DNA of 64,000 nucleotides from Ailanthus altissimus (Eukaryota; Streptophyta; Magnoliopsida; Sapindales; Simaroubaceae), in the NCBI GenBank assembly GCA_946807835.1, contig OX327684.1, positions 33,354,501-33,418,500 of the forward strand, given 5' to 3'. Below the pieces are notes generated by a model, which searched no databases, was not told the DNA's origin, and saw nothing but the letters and a program-made list of their open reading frames with translations. The position numbers and the translations under genes are program-made. Below, one piece after another: positions 20,620-33,466 of this stretch. Position 1 is the first letter of the stretch. Each line of letters starts with the position of its first letter.

Positions 20620-23600
20620 ATGGCGAGAACCAAACACATGGTCCCAAAAGGACGAAGTCGAAGACAATCAGGTCATATGTCTATCTTACTCTTCAAATCG
20701 AACCATACAAATTAAAAATTGATGATTCATTTACTTTTATTTATAAGAATACAACGTAGTTGACGAGTTCGTATGTACGAATCTTTTATATATTTGTTTA
20801 GGGTTTTGATTTTTTTTTCCCCCTCCTTTTCCTTTTGTTAAACCCTAACTTTCTCTTTCAAAAATTTCAGCTGCTGGAGAGGCCTCGCCGTCTGCACCGA
20901 CTCCGGTACTTCTCTCTCTCCCCCCTCTGATTCGTTTAATTGTTTGCTGAGAAAATGTGGAGATCAAATATTTATTTTTATCAGTTTTCCTTTTGAATTA
21001 AATTTCCGACGAAAGTTTACTCTGGTTTCGTTGCCCTAAGAAACAATGATTTTTCTTTAAAATAAACTGAAATTAGGGTCTACTTTTGTTTTCTCTCTAT
21101 TTTCTCAGCTAACAAACATGGCGCCTGAAATGCAAACGCCGATGACATGAGTGGTTGTAAAACGACACGTCGTTTCTCTGGCTAGCGACCATTGTTATGA
21201 ACGACATGCTTTTCTTTTTCTTCTTTTTTCTTCTTTTTTGATGCAATGGAACGGAGTTGTTTTATAAAACTTAGAATTTACACAATTAATAGTCAAAATG
21301 GTTGTACTAAGATTATTTAGAATAACTAGAGATTCTAGACTTAAATTTCCTAGCCTTATTTTCTGTTCAAGTATTATTTGAATCTCAAGTTATTTTATTG
21401 CCATTTTAATTGTATTCTGTCTCTTTCCTATTAAAAATTGCAGTCACCTGGTGCAAGCAGAAGCAGACAGCAAAGAAATTCACCGGGAAGTGAGTTTCTG
21501 GCAATTAACTTTTTTTGTTATTATAGATTGTAAATTGAGTTGGTGGTATTGCTGATAATGACATGTAATATTGGATTTTTTTTTATAAAAAAAATACTTT
21601 TACAAAAAAAATAAAGAACCGACTAGCCAAAGGAAACGCTATCGCTACAAGCCAGGAACAAGGGCTCTTCTTGAGATTCGGCACCTTCAGAAGACTTGGA
21701 ATCTGCTCATTCCAGCTGCTAGCTTCATCAGAGAAGTGATTTCCCTCTCTCCTTGAGTGTCTGTATTTCTTGTTTCATCTGTTTATGTATGTTGTGAACT
21801 AGCTTATAAACTCTTGTGTCTGGTGTTGAATCAAATTAATGCTGGATATAGGAGATGTGAACAGTTCGAATTATTGGGATAGGATCCATAAGAGACTGAA
21901 CTTTATTGGACCAAATTGGACATGTGAAATTCTATTGTCACATAGAGAATGATGTTATTTCCTATGGGAAGGTTGTGCAGATTTGACGTCTAACGGGATA
22001 CTAGTTAATGTGTCAATTGGAATTTTTATAAAAAAAATTAATGAAACCTGTTTCCCTAGTTGTGTTTTCTCTGTCCCCTGAACTTGTAAATCATGTTATC
22101 ATTAGAAAGGCATTGAACTGAATGCGTGCTTTGTTACTGAACTTATAATGGTTCTACAATCTTGCTTTTCAACTTTCAAATTCAAGTCATCTAGCTTGTT
22201 CTAACTTTCACTGCTGATTCTGGTATTACTTAGAAAAACTATCAGCTTGTTCTTATCACTCTGAGTAGGCTTAGGATATTATTACAATGCCTATAAATTT
22301 CCACTGGTTTCAGTTAATGTTCCACCATTTATTAGTTTGAAATGACTTTGCATGAAGATAGTTTGCTTCCCCATACTCCTACAGATTTAAAAAATCCTTT
22401 TCTTTTCCCTTTTCCTGTTATCAGATTTATGACCTGTTTATTGGATTTGGTTGTCTTCTTTTGGGAGTATTTCAGCGAACCTTTGCTTGCTGTTGCTGAA
22501 GATATTTGCACGTCTATTTATAGATGCATTTCTAAACGGAAAAATGTGGGTTTTTTCTATTTGAATATAAATTGTGTTGTTAGTTCTGGACAAACTGTCA
22601 TTCTCATATTAACAGAATTGGTTAGCTTTGTTTGGAATATCAAATCAAGGAAACCAGCTAAGTGTGTTTGGTTACTAAAATAGACAGATTGGTCAACTGG
22701 TGAATATACTAAATTCTATTGTCCATCCCATTTCCCTTCAACTATTTTAGGGGTTTTTTCTTCGGGAGAAATATTGAGTTGTATATTCTGACTAATACAT
22801 GTTTGCTACTTCAGTAAAAGACGTGTGTTAGCATTATTGTAACGACATTATAAATGATTAGGGGTTTTTTGAAGTTTTAACCCAATGCCATCATCCTTTG
22901 GCATGGTAACTTTTGCATAATTATTCGTATGCACACAAACTCATGAATTTCTCAACATCACCCAGTGGTAATATTTAAATTACACATTGTGCCAGTGGTT
23001 CATGTTGATGTTACACTGTTGTGAACATTATCTATTTATCCTTCTGGTTGTGGTCTTCTACAGGTTTGGTTCAGATGGTGCTAACAACCTTGTTATTTGT
23101 CTTAGGTGAGAGCTATCAGTAGCCGCCTTGCACCCCCAGATGTCACTCGATGGGCAGCTGAAGCTTTAGTTGCGCTCCAAGAGGTACCACAACTTTACTT
23201 AACGAGTGTTTGAAAAATTAAAAGTAAAAAATATATATTTTTCTCAATCACATGTCTTTACAATCATCAATCATTGGCAAGGAGATGGAGGTTTTCAATA
23301 TCAATGTTTGTGCTAATTTAGTTTTAGTTGGGGAAAAGCTTACATTAGTGTATTTCAATTTTCTTTGATCGGTGCAACTACTTTATGGTTATTGCTTTCT
23401 ATCTTTGTAGGCAGCAGAAGATTTTCTTGTTAGTATGTTTTCTGATGCAATGCTCTGCGCACTTCATGCAAAGCGTGTTACTCTGAGTAAGTCTTGAGAC
23501 AATTGTTCAGCTAACAACACTTTTAATATTTTTTTTTGTTCTTAATCTTTACCCTCTAACTACTAAGATTGTTCTGCATATCATCAATGAATCTTTAATA

Positions 23601-26600
23601 GGATAATCATAATGATGAAAATAGTTTTATTTATATATATGTAATTGCCTTTAGTCCAGTGGTTTTTGACCCCCTCAGTAGAGCCATTAATAATTTTCTT
23701 TAGAAATGTCAAATCGTAACTTTACAAATTTTGCATAAAAGATCATTCTCTGTTTGTTTTGGTTTAAGAGACTTAGTCACTAACTTGATGTTGCCCTTGC
23801 TTTCATGTTGGAACTTTCTATTTGTTGGTTAAGAATATAGCAAGCAGTTTCTTAAGTTTTGCTTTGACGATATGTTTGTGAAGTTTACAGTGTGATATGT
23901 GGATATGTTATATCTGATTTCTATTGCAGTGGTTTTTTTTTTTTTTTGAAGCAGTAGTGGTTTTATTATAAATGCAAGTGTTAAATAGCATTTGCAATGA
24001 TAGCTAGAGGTAGATTTAGGAGGTTGTCTCTTAGCCAATGAATCATATTATTAATCTTGTTCCCCTAGAATTTTGGCCTAAGCTCAATCCCTACAAGCCC
24101 TACTGTAGCCCACTAGAACATCTATCATATAAGCACTCGAGAGTTTAACTCTTAAAGGGAATGTTCCTCGGCCAAAAAGTCTTTCAAGAGATCAACCTAT
24201 AAATCCTTTCAAGAGGTCGACCTATAAGCCCTCTAAAATGTCGACCTGTAAGAGCCCAAAGGTGGACGAGAATGTGTCTATCCACCACTAATCGAGGATT
24301 CACACTACCTTCCAAGGACCCCTAGAGTTAGATGTCCTAAGTTCCAACAAAACATTTTAGTCAACAAGACTTTATAGTTTCAGCTCTCAAAGAACTTTAA
24401 TATGTCCTGAATTTAACTCTAAAATGATTCTACAGCCTAAAAAAAAAGGCTAAATAGTGAAAAAAAATAAGGGTTATCTTAATTGATTGGTCTTTGGACT
24501 TTTAAACTCTTTCTTTCTATTAAGAAAAGGAAAGAACAATATTCAAGTCACCATTACAGCTTCTGATGGCATTACAACTTTCAAGGTACTATTACAACTC
24601 TATTAAAGCCCTTAAAGCTCCATTAAGGGCGGTGGCGACTAATAGAGGAAGAGGTCGATCAAGGTCTCTTTCAATCCCGTGAGCCCGCCACCCCTTTTAA
24701 TTGTGAGTCCACCACGTTGCTGTAGGAGGGAGTAGTTTAATGATGTGCATAATTTCTAGCTCTTCAACTCCTCTGAGTTAAACTACTCCCAGCCTGATAA
24801 GGCAGCAACAGGAACAGTTGAGGCCTTCGGCCTTTAAGTTATTGGACATCTCGACTATAAAATAGGACCAACTGACACATGGTGCCTTTATGAGAGAGGT
24901 TGAGGTGCAGTCAAGGCTAATATCGTTCACATTATATCTAAGTACGACGCCTCCAAATCCTTAGCGCACAACATAAGTGTGTGTTCGAGGTAACTTCTTT
25001 ATGATGGACTTTTACTTTAGTTTCAATCATTTATTTTGTCACTAATTGTTGTCCATCTTTTTATTTTAGACGGCTTTTGTTCTGGCTTAGCACTTAAGAT
25101 GAGCTCTAAAGTGCTATAAAGAGGGTCTAAAGTTCCATTAAAGAGGGGCAGAAATTGAAGGAAGTTAAGGCCGAGGTGGTTTTTTTTTTTTAAGGGGCCT
25201 TGTCAGAGGCCAATAAAAAGCAAAAAGAGGCACCTTAATCTTGGATGAGTGAGACAAGGGGTATGCCATTAACAGTGGATAGGCAAAGAAAGTAAAGTAG
25301 TAAAGTTGGAAATCCTGTAAGAAAGGCAAGGCAAAAAACTGCTACATTGCCCACTTCGATTATGAAAAGTGCAAAGATTGCTTTAGACTTTCTTTTAAGG
25401 CAAGGTCCGAATGAGTGCGATGTCTTCCTTGCGAGAAGCCTAACAAAGAGGGTTAGCTTTTCTGAAAAATATGAACTTAGAAAAGAGCATCTTTGGTGAA
25501 AGAAAGAGTGGTTAGGTTAGAAGCATAATGCACTTCAATCCAAAGAAGCTGAGAAGGGGAGCTAGGAGCTCAAAAACTATGCGTCAAAGTGGAGAAGGCT
25601 AAGGTCAAGAGGGCTACAATGATTATAATAGGTTGAGCAATGTAAGAACTCTCCGGGGATTCTTGCCTAATCCAAGGATTCTTACATTACTGAGAAAGAT
25701 TTGAGGATTGCTTTTTCTCTCCTATCCCCTTTCTTTTTTTGAAAGTTAAACAAGTTGACGGACCATGCCTATACTTGCTACATTTTCAAGTCAACTCAGG
25801 CTTGACTGTCCAAAACGTTACAAATCATCAAAGAAAATTTTCATAAGTTATGAAAAATAAGCATGGGCTTGATCTAGAAAAGACCTCAGGACACAACAAA
25901 TACCTGAGCAATCCTATATGTTCTTAGCCTCATTCCCTGGCAGTGAAGAACCATGAGTAATTACATTTGTATTTTCTTGACGGTAGATCCCATATTGAGG
26001 CATACTTCTTCTCGCTATTATAAGCAGAGAGGTAATGAAAACCTTTTTACTAATCAAAGTTGGCTTTACTCTAATAGATCTGTTGCAACTCAGAAAAGGT
26101 AGGCTTATTAAAGCTATCCCTCAACCACATTACGTACAAGCCAACTAATATTCTCCATGAATTTAGGTTCAGTTGACACAACGTTAAGTTCAATTGGACA
26201 AACATATGAATGAAGTATGGCTGAAGAGGCAGTCTTAATCCTAAATTAAAGAAAATAAGATTAAGAGTTACCTCTCCAGCCGTGGGGCCCGCTAGCATAT
26301 TTATTCTCTCAAAGCACCCTTAGACTAATAGTGCTCGATGTACTGTTCTTCACCTTCAATAAGTAAAGGTCCTCTTGCTTCACGCCAGAAGGATGATAGG
26401 GCGACCAGTCAAGCTCAGAGAGGACTTCTTCATTAGTCTTAGGAACGAACACTTTTTTTACTTCTTTTTTTACCTACTCGACTAAGCAGAGACTAATGCT
26501 CACCCTTAAAGAGCATTAGTCGGTATTCCCACACCATTCATTAGAGCTCTCGAGCATTTCTACTTTAGCATCCCTCCATAAATAGGCTTCCTAGCAATCA

Positions 26601-29190
26601 ATTAGAGCGTCGGTCAGCCTGAGCACTTCTATTTTCAACTTCTTAGGCTGAGCTATTTCCTGCAGACAAATCCCTATCGAAATTACCAAATTCATGACTG
26701 ATTACTTCAACATTTCTACTTCAGCATCCCTCAATAGGTAGGCTCCTTAGTAATTAATTAGAGCTTCGGTCAGCCTGAGCATTTCCATTTTCAACTTCTC
26801 GAGCTTAGCTATTCCCAGCAGTCGAGTTCTTACCATTACTAGATTCGTGACTGAATATCTTTTAAGAGTTGTCGGCTAAAGATATGATTCTAACACCTAA
26901 ACAAACAAGGTAGATAACTTATCAATAATCTACTGAGCCGAGCACTCAAGCATCTTCTTGCCGAGTAATTACACTATGAAGCACACGTCTAGAAAATATA
27001 ATGAAATGTAGAAAGCACATAAGGCGGTTAAGAAAAGGCATTAGAAATAAAGAATAGTTATAAATAATCATTTACTTGTATGAAGATCATCGAAGATGAA
27101 AAAGTTGGTTGTAGAAAATGTTCTCTCTTTTAAATTTGTCAAATGAAGTAAAAGTAAAGATAAAACGAGGTTGTGCTTATATATATGTTCTTAGAATAAT
27201 CATAGCTGTTGATCTAAAATTTGAGAGTTGAGACACTCGCACGAGTGAAAAGTCTGCTCATCTAACATGGCTTTTCAAGAGCACTCCTTAATAATTTGAT
27301 CAATGCTAAAGGTCCAATAAATGATCACGTCATCAGAAATTTAAAAAGGTGCAACTGTTCATTTAGTTGCCTTTTAGTGCACATTTTTCAAAGGGTCACC
27401 AAGTATTAAATGCACTTTTAGTGCCAAATTCAAATACCTCCTCACCATCAGGCAAGACAACTAGTCAAGATGACTACCTCACTTGATTCCCAAACACTAA
27501 TAGAGGACCTTACATTTGACTCGAGAACTCCGTAAAGTCGTTAGATCGAGAACTATTATTATTAGTTTAGTTATTGAACAATTTGCTCTTCCTAAGGACC
27601 TTACATTTGACTCGAGAACTTCGTAAAGTCGCTAGATCAAGAACTATTATTATTAGTTTCCATTGTTGACAAGTTAGCATTAAAAACTGAGAGACTATTG
27701 CAGCCACTAGAAGACTCATCATATGGGCACCTGAGATTTTAACTCTTATAGGGAATGTTCTCCGCCAAAAGTTCTAAGTCATGTAAGTCCTCCAAGAGGT
27801 CGACCTGTAAACCCTACAAAAGGGTGATTTGTAAGCCCTCGAACAAGTTGACCAGCCCCTAGGAGCAAACGAGAAGGTGTTTATTCACCACTGATGAAAA
27901 ACTCACACCAACTCCTGAGAACCCGAGAATCAGTTGTTCTAAGTTAGTCAACAAAACTCTACAATCTCAATTCTAAATAGACTCTATTATGATTCGAATT
28001 CAACTCTAAAAGGACTTTACAATAATATAACTTGAGTTTATAAAAAGAGACTAAATAGTAAAAAAAAAATAGGGGGTGGGTTGTTGAGATCTTCATTAAC
28101 TAGACTTTAGACCTTTTTCGCTTCAAACTCTCTCTGATCAGAAAAGGAAGGAATAGCATTCAAGGCACCATTACAACCCCTAATGGCTCCATTATTGCTT
28201 TCAAGGCACCATTACAGCTCTATTAAAGCCCTTAAACTTCTATAAAAAGCCTCTGTGGCTCCATTACAGGGGGAAGATCTGTAATCATTATAATCACTTT
28301 TAATTGATGGTAATCTGATTGTACAAATATTATTCAATATTGTATTTGAATGAGCTGAATAGGATCAGTGAAATGGATGTAAGTTTACATCAAACCAAAC
28401 AACTATAATTTTACATCTATTTTTTGTTTGTTTCATTTTTTTATTAATCTTAAATGAGTTTGATGTTATAAAAGCCTAATAAACATCAGTGAGCAGTCAT
28501 CTTACCCCAGTTCTTTGAGAGGCCCATTCGTTGTTCTCAAGAACAAACAAATTCAACTTGTTGGCTCAGGAATTTTCAAATTTCATGGTCCACAAATCTT
28601 ATTGGATGTTCTTAGAGAGAATGTACTGAGCAATGGAGAGGCATGAATTTATATAAAGTTTTATACACGTGTTTCTTTACTTGGAAATCTTGAAGTAGAA
28701 ATTGTTTGGCTGTAGGAAACTTCAACGGTCAAAATCTGTGTATAATGTTAAATACACCTCTGTGTAGTCGTCCTACTCAAAGTATGTTATACAGCATTTG
28801 CTAGTATTTTGTTACACTCACTTAATTTTATCTAGATTGGACTTTTGATGTCTTGCCAGCCTAATCAGTTAGAGATAATGAACCTAAAATTATCATTACT
28901 AAACAAATAACATGACTTAAAATGTTAGACTACAAGCGTGCACCACTCTGCACTTGTTTTATAAGCTTGTTATGTGAACATGTTATTAAACGTTTTTAGA
29001 CTTGACTAAATTAATAATGGTTAATGGTCCATTAATAGTATCTGCATAAATCATGTTGCTGATATGAAATGCCTATTATGTTTTGTCCATTCTTGCTTAT
29101 CAATAAACTCTTTTATTTGATTCTGTTGTCTTAGTGAAAAAGGATTTTGAATTGGCACGTCGGCTTGGGGGAAGGGCACACCCTTGGTGA
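20620..29190 (+). CDS. CENH3: Centromeric histone H3 variant CENH3
   Basis: There are seven exons: 20620-20671, 20871-20905, 21444-21489, 21617-21735, 23106-23183, 23411-23486 and 29135-29190 (TGA). They give 153 residues, with GT-AG borders and correct phase throughout. The N-terminal tail starts MARTKH and is rich in Arg, Ser and Pro, unlike canonical H3. The histone fold (about 56-153) has the alpha-N helix (GTRALLEIRHLQKTWN), the CENH3-type segment LIPAASFIREV, a lengthened loop 1 (SSRLAPPDVTRWAAEAL) needed for centromere targeting, VALQEAAEDFLV, the loop 2 region LHAKRVTLMKKD, and the C-terminal ARRLGG...PW. The product replaces H3 in centromeric nucleosomes and recruits the kinetochore. 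The last intron is about 5.6 kb because of a retroelement-like insertion. Leu in ALLEIR, where H3 proteins usually have a basic residue, and the ending GGRAHPW are unusual. Confidence 0.93.
24104..24650. repeat. Left LTR-like copy of the CENH3-intron element
   Basis: It is collinear with 27699-28275. The shared order is: tgtagcccactagaa, 'tttaactctta', a GTCGACCT repeat block, 'tatccaccactaat', an A-rich run after 'ggctaaatagt', then 'ccattacaactctattaaagcccttaaa'. The true 3' end may lie further right, because the right copy stops matching near 28275. Confidence 0.65.
26550..26830. repeat. Two diverged tandem units inside the CENH3-intron element
   Basis: The block CATTTCTACTTTAGCATCCC...GTCGGTCAGCCTGAGCACTT recurs about 158 bp downstream as CATTTCTACTTCAGCATCCC...TCGGTCAGCCTGAGCATTT. 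It is part of the non-coding middle of the element. Confidence 0.6.
27505..27660. repeat. 91-bp tandem duplication
   Basis: GGACCTTACATTTGACTCGAGAACT followed by CGTAAAGTCG...AGAACTATTATTATTAGTTT occurs at 27505 and again at 27596 with only a few changes, so this duplication is younger than the surrounding element. Confidence 0.75.
27699..28275. repeat. Right LTR-like copy of the CENH3-intron element
   Basis: This is the diverged direct copy of 24104-24650, with several small insertions and deletions. The level of divergence suggests an old insertion. After 28275 the sequence returns to ordinary AT-rich intron DNA. Confidence 0.65.
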
Positions 29191-30131
29191 GAAAATTACA
29201 TCATCAATTTAACATCCTTTCAGAAAATGGAATCATAGTTAGGGCCAATTTGGTAATTTTGTATCTTCTACAATAATCACTGTTAGTTCATAGTTGCGCT
29301 GATGAAATAATCAGCTGTAAAAAGAATTAGTTAGGTATTTGGTAAATCAAACAACTTTGATAACTATTGAGTAAACAACCATTCGTTAAGATGTATGTTA
29401 TAGTTGTCTTGGGATTGTAGTTGCTAATAATTCTTTGACCAAATTCCATTTATGATCTTAACATTTTTTCGCATCTTCCTAATCTTCTGGGTATGTTGCT
29501 TGAAGTAAAATTCACCATTATATGATTTTTGTGGCAATAATTACACGACTAATCATCATATTTCTAATTACCTTTAAGCTGTGTGCTATATATATAGCCT
29601 TGCATGTTGTGAAAGCAAAATGACTTGAGCAGATATAGTGTAAGTAGGCTCAGAGCTATTAGGTTTGGTTTGTAATTGTAATGCATAGGAACGAAGAAGA
29701 AGAAATGGTAAAGTTGTGTACCTGCAAATTATAAATGTGGGTCTGGTTTTATCTTTTCATGTTACGGCAATATCTTCTTGTAAAATGCCCCCACTCGTAT
29801 GCTTCAAGGCTTTTCGGCCAACCCTTGGTGACCAAAGGCCAAAAAATAATTGAAAGAAAATAAGTCATTGTCTCTTCCGGGGTTAACAATGCCATCATTG
29901 CCAAAAGTTATGACGTTCTTAGGAATTCAAGCCAAATCTTCTTTTGTAGTTATTTCGGCCTTGGTATGTTTGAGCAGCTGAAGCAATTAAACACTAGATT
30001 GAAATTCTGATATGTTATCTTGGCTACACAAAACAATTCAAGAGGTCAAGGAAAACGAACGATGAATGTTATGAAAATGGTAGACCAGGGTCAAAGCACT
30101 AGATTGACTTTTTTATACCAATAGTTAATGA

Positions 30132-30291
30132 GTTATCTCTTTTCAGTTTTAGTTTTAAATTTTTATTTAAAATTAAATTTTAAAAATAATATATCAAATA
30201 AGTAATTTTATATTTTATATTATTTTATTATTTAATATTTACTTAACATATTATTTTTAAATTTTAATTTAAGATAAAAATTTGAGATAAC
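30132..30291. repeat. Small MITE with GTTATCTC ends
   Basis: The 160-bp AT-rich unit starts GTTATCTC and ends GAGATAAC. The complementarity continues imperfectly inwards over about 60 bp per arm. There is no coding capacity. This size and structure are typical of plant MITEs. Confidence 0.65.
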
Positions 30292-32170
30292 ACTCCTCTC
30301 ACCAGAAATCGCCGTCGTCATCTAATAATATGGAGATTGATGTTTGAAATAATTTAACGAAAATAATCAAGAAAAATAGATATTTCATTAACGAACAAGT
30401 GGTTTCTAATTTCCTATCAGTTCTTAGTTCTCTCTCTCTCTCTCTCGCAATCATAACCTACACGTGAACCCGCCACTTTCTCCCTCTAATTGAGTAGCAA
30501 AAAAAAAAAAAAAGGTTTTCTAGGAAAGCGCAAAGCAATTATTACACACTATGTATTATGTAACATCTTGCAAGAATCAAAACTTGTGACTCCCTTTTAT
30601 GATACTAAATCCACCGGAAAATGTAATGACCAACAAAAGAAAAAGGTTAGTATTTAATATATTTATGTATTTGGGCTAATATTGTGGCTTATATTATATA
30701 ACTTAGTAAAGAAAAGTTTAAGTCTTATGTTGAAATAGGAATAGAATTAAAACTCGCCTCAGGTCCGTTGGTTTAATAGCTTGCAGAATATTTTTTTAAG
30801 TTTCAGTTTTGATTCTCTCCTCTCTCGTGTATATATAAAAAAAAAAGAATAGAATTAAGATTCTTTAAATATGACTAGCATTAAAGAAAAATTTTAAGCT
30901 ATAAAAAACTTAGGTTAATAAAATAAAAATAGGATTAAGATTCTTTAAATAAATATGACTAGCATTAAGAAAAAAATTTAAACTATAAAAAGTTAAGTTA
31001 AGAGTCTCTTGTTTATACAATACACATTTTTCTTTAAGAAGACAATTCTAAAAGATTTTATAATGAGCCGAGAAGATTTTTAGAAAAATAGAATTAAGAT
31101 GATTTTTGAAGAAAATTTAGAAATCAAGTAGGTTTCAATATTCATTCATTTTAGAGCAATTTAATGAAAAATATTAAAATGAATAAGAATTCGATTCTAA
31201 GTTCATTGCACTAAAGTTATTAGGCACGAACTTTTAGGAAGTTATTAATTAAAGAAATCATACTTACATATTATAATAAAAGAATCAATCAAACTTTATA
31301 GATTTTTATTAATGATAGTGTTATATTTCAAGAATTGTTTTGAATCTTTTATCATGAATTATACTCATATCTTTATATTATTTGAAAACGTGCAACTAGA
31401 GAGTTGAGTAGAATTTTGTTTGGCTTAAAAAGACAATAACTTAAATTTTAATATTTTTTAAATCTAATCTTAAGTTTTTGAAACCTGTTAGTCTCTGTAA
31501 TATAACTAAACAACATAAATTATTTGATTGATCAAAACATCTAAAAAAAATATAAAATTTAGTATAATAATTCATTGATATGTTTAATATGACACATTAA
31601 AACTTCATAGTTAAATTATCTATTTCTTAATTTTTATGAATTTTAGAGTATTCGAGTATCATTGAAAAAATTTAAATAATAGAATTTGACAGTTTTAACA
31701 TAAATTCATATAAAAATATTGTGATTAAATTAAAATATTTTGTTATAAAAATGTTGAGTTTATAAACATTTTGTTAAACTATTATTTTACATTTAAGTTG
31801 TTTATTTCATTATTCTAATTGTAAAAATTATTGTGATTAAGTTTAATTTTTTTTAATTATCTATTAAGTATTAAATTTAAATTTTACATAATAAATTTTG
31901 CTAAGTATGTATCATTTTTTTTTTTTTTTTGACCTATTTAGATTAGGAGCGCGAGAAAAAAAAAAGTCGATTTTCGACCCCTAAACGAAAATGTAACGAG
32001 TTAGAATTTTAGTTCAGTTCATTATTATTGATTCATTTTTAATTTTTGCTTTTTTGTTTATCATTTTTTATAATTATAACCATTATAAACAAAGACAAAG
32101 GATGTCAGATAGACAGGTTGGTTGAGTGCCACGAGGCAGAAGATCCAAATAAAAGACAAATGTCAAAAGT

Positions 32171-32227
32171 TGACGCAGGAGCAGACGCTGACACTGACGC
32201 AGACGCAGACGCAGACACAGACGCAGG
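32171..32227 (+). repeat. GACGCA-type hexanucleotide microsatellite
   Basis: Imperfect repeats of GACGCA / GACACT / GACACA run for about 57 bp. They make open frames in two phases (Asp-Ala/Thr and Thr-Gln repeats), but these are products of the repeat, not a gene. The GC-rich repeat sits in otherwise AT-rich DNA. Confidence 0.85.
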
Positions 32228-33466
32228 CTTATAAAAGTGCTAAAGCTGCCGCCCAGTTTGCAGTGGATATAAAAACATTTTTATTGCCAACTACTTATCT
32301 TGTTCAATCAAAACAACATTGAATGTTTAAAAAATGCCTAAACAAACAGAACAATTTTCCCCATTTGTTTTTTGTTTTTTTTTTCTTTGAGGATAGAATT
32401 CAGGAACAGCATTCAAACAGTCTTTAAACAAATTAATAAATTATTTTATCTTTTTGACCGTATTGTTCTACCAAACATTCATCGCTATCCCTCGATGATT
32501 AAGAAAGTGGTTAGTGGATTGGGATTAATTATTTTATTATATTTTGTTAGATTTATTTTCTTTCCTTTTTAGTAGATTTGACGTCAAGCAAAACACCTGA
32601 GATTAAGACCAGCGCCAATTAGCGCAAGTGGTCCAATTTTTTTTTTTTCTTTTGATTCAATGTCCCAAATCTTTTCAAATTTGGGGCCAACAAGATATGC
32701 CAGAATATTGGGTTTCTCGTGTTTTGTTTTCTCAGCATTCCGTTCTGATATATTCATCTCTTTAGTTGTTGGTTTCCTTAAAAACTTGTAATGTTCTTTT
32801 CACCATCTTGTTCGATGAAGAGTTTCGGGCTTTTCTATTTCGATGTCACCTTAATCTTTCTTATCAATGCCTTCAAGCTGCTTCCAGTTAAATGTCAAGC
32901 GCCTGCCAGTTTCATTATTAATCTAATCCCAGAATTTCATCCGGCGTAATTTCAGCTGATACACGTGTCAGCATTGTGCCACTTCATTTGCTAGCAGAAA
33001 CATTAGCACAGACAGAGCTTGATAAATAAAGGTTTATTCGGACCCAAAGGACAAATTTGTACATATAAAAAACAATTTTCTAATCCTCTGTAAAGGATAA
33101 TATGTGACTTTTCACAAAATATATGAAGTGCCCCCAAAATTATATTTGACCTCTTTTGAAAATCCTCAACACTAACAACTACAAGTCAACCCATTTGATT
33201 TTGTTTGTTTGGTAGGATCTGTCGTTCGTCGCTTTTGTTCCCAAGGTCTTCAAGCTCAATTCTCTATGCCCATTTCGAAAACCACTGCTCATTAAAATCC
33301 ATCAAATTCCCTTTTTGAGGTTACTATTAATATCCAATTCTTCACCCTTAAAACACTCATTCATCGCATCACATATTCCACTTGGGGTTGCTCTCATTCT
33401 GCTCTTTCTCTCATCACTTATTCAGTCTTAAAAACTTTTCCTTTTTCAAGAAACTCTGAACTAACT

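Larger units (their letters stand above)
24104..28275. mobile_element. Degenerate LTR-type retroelement inside CENH3 intron 6
   Basis: Two long direct repeats, starting near 24104 (TGTAGCCCACTAGAA) and 27699 (TGCAGCCACTAGAA), share about 550 bp of collinear, diverged sequence. Common stretches include AGGTCGACCTGTAA, CAAGGCACCATTACA and TCTATTAAAGCCCTTAAA. The 3 kb between them have higher GC than the intron around them, internal short duplications, and no intact ORF. No clear primer-binding site was found. It lies wholly within the intron between CENH3 exons 6 and 7 and must be spliced out. The end points are approximate and the right copy may be truncated. Confidence 0.7.
29191..33466. other. 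Intergenic DNA between CENH3 and the R3 MYB gene
   Basis: About 4.3 kb without a recognised gene. It contains a small MITE (30132-30291), a TC microsatellite (about 30428-30449), long AT-rich stretches (31000-32050) and a GACGCA-type repeat (32171-32227). The last 250 bp before 33467 are pyrimidine-rich and are probably the promoter and 5' UTR of the MYB gene. Confidence 0.55.

Noticed and set aside
22342..22683. Plus-strand ORF of 113 codons
   Set aside because: It lies in CENH3 intron 4, has no recognisable domain and no codon-like signal; the surrounding exons splice cleanly around it.
30735..30830. Possible SINE head (GGTCCGTTGGTTTAATAGC and a weak B-box)
   Set aside because: The promoter boxes are too degenerate, and no second copy or A-rich tail with flanking duplication could be shown.
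32046..32322. Two overlapping ORFs with Asp-Ala or Thr-Gln repeats
   Set aside because: They are translations of the GACGCA microsatellite.
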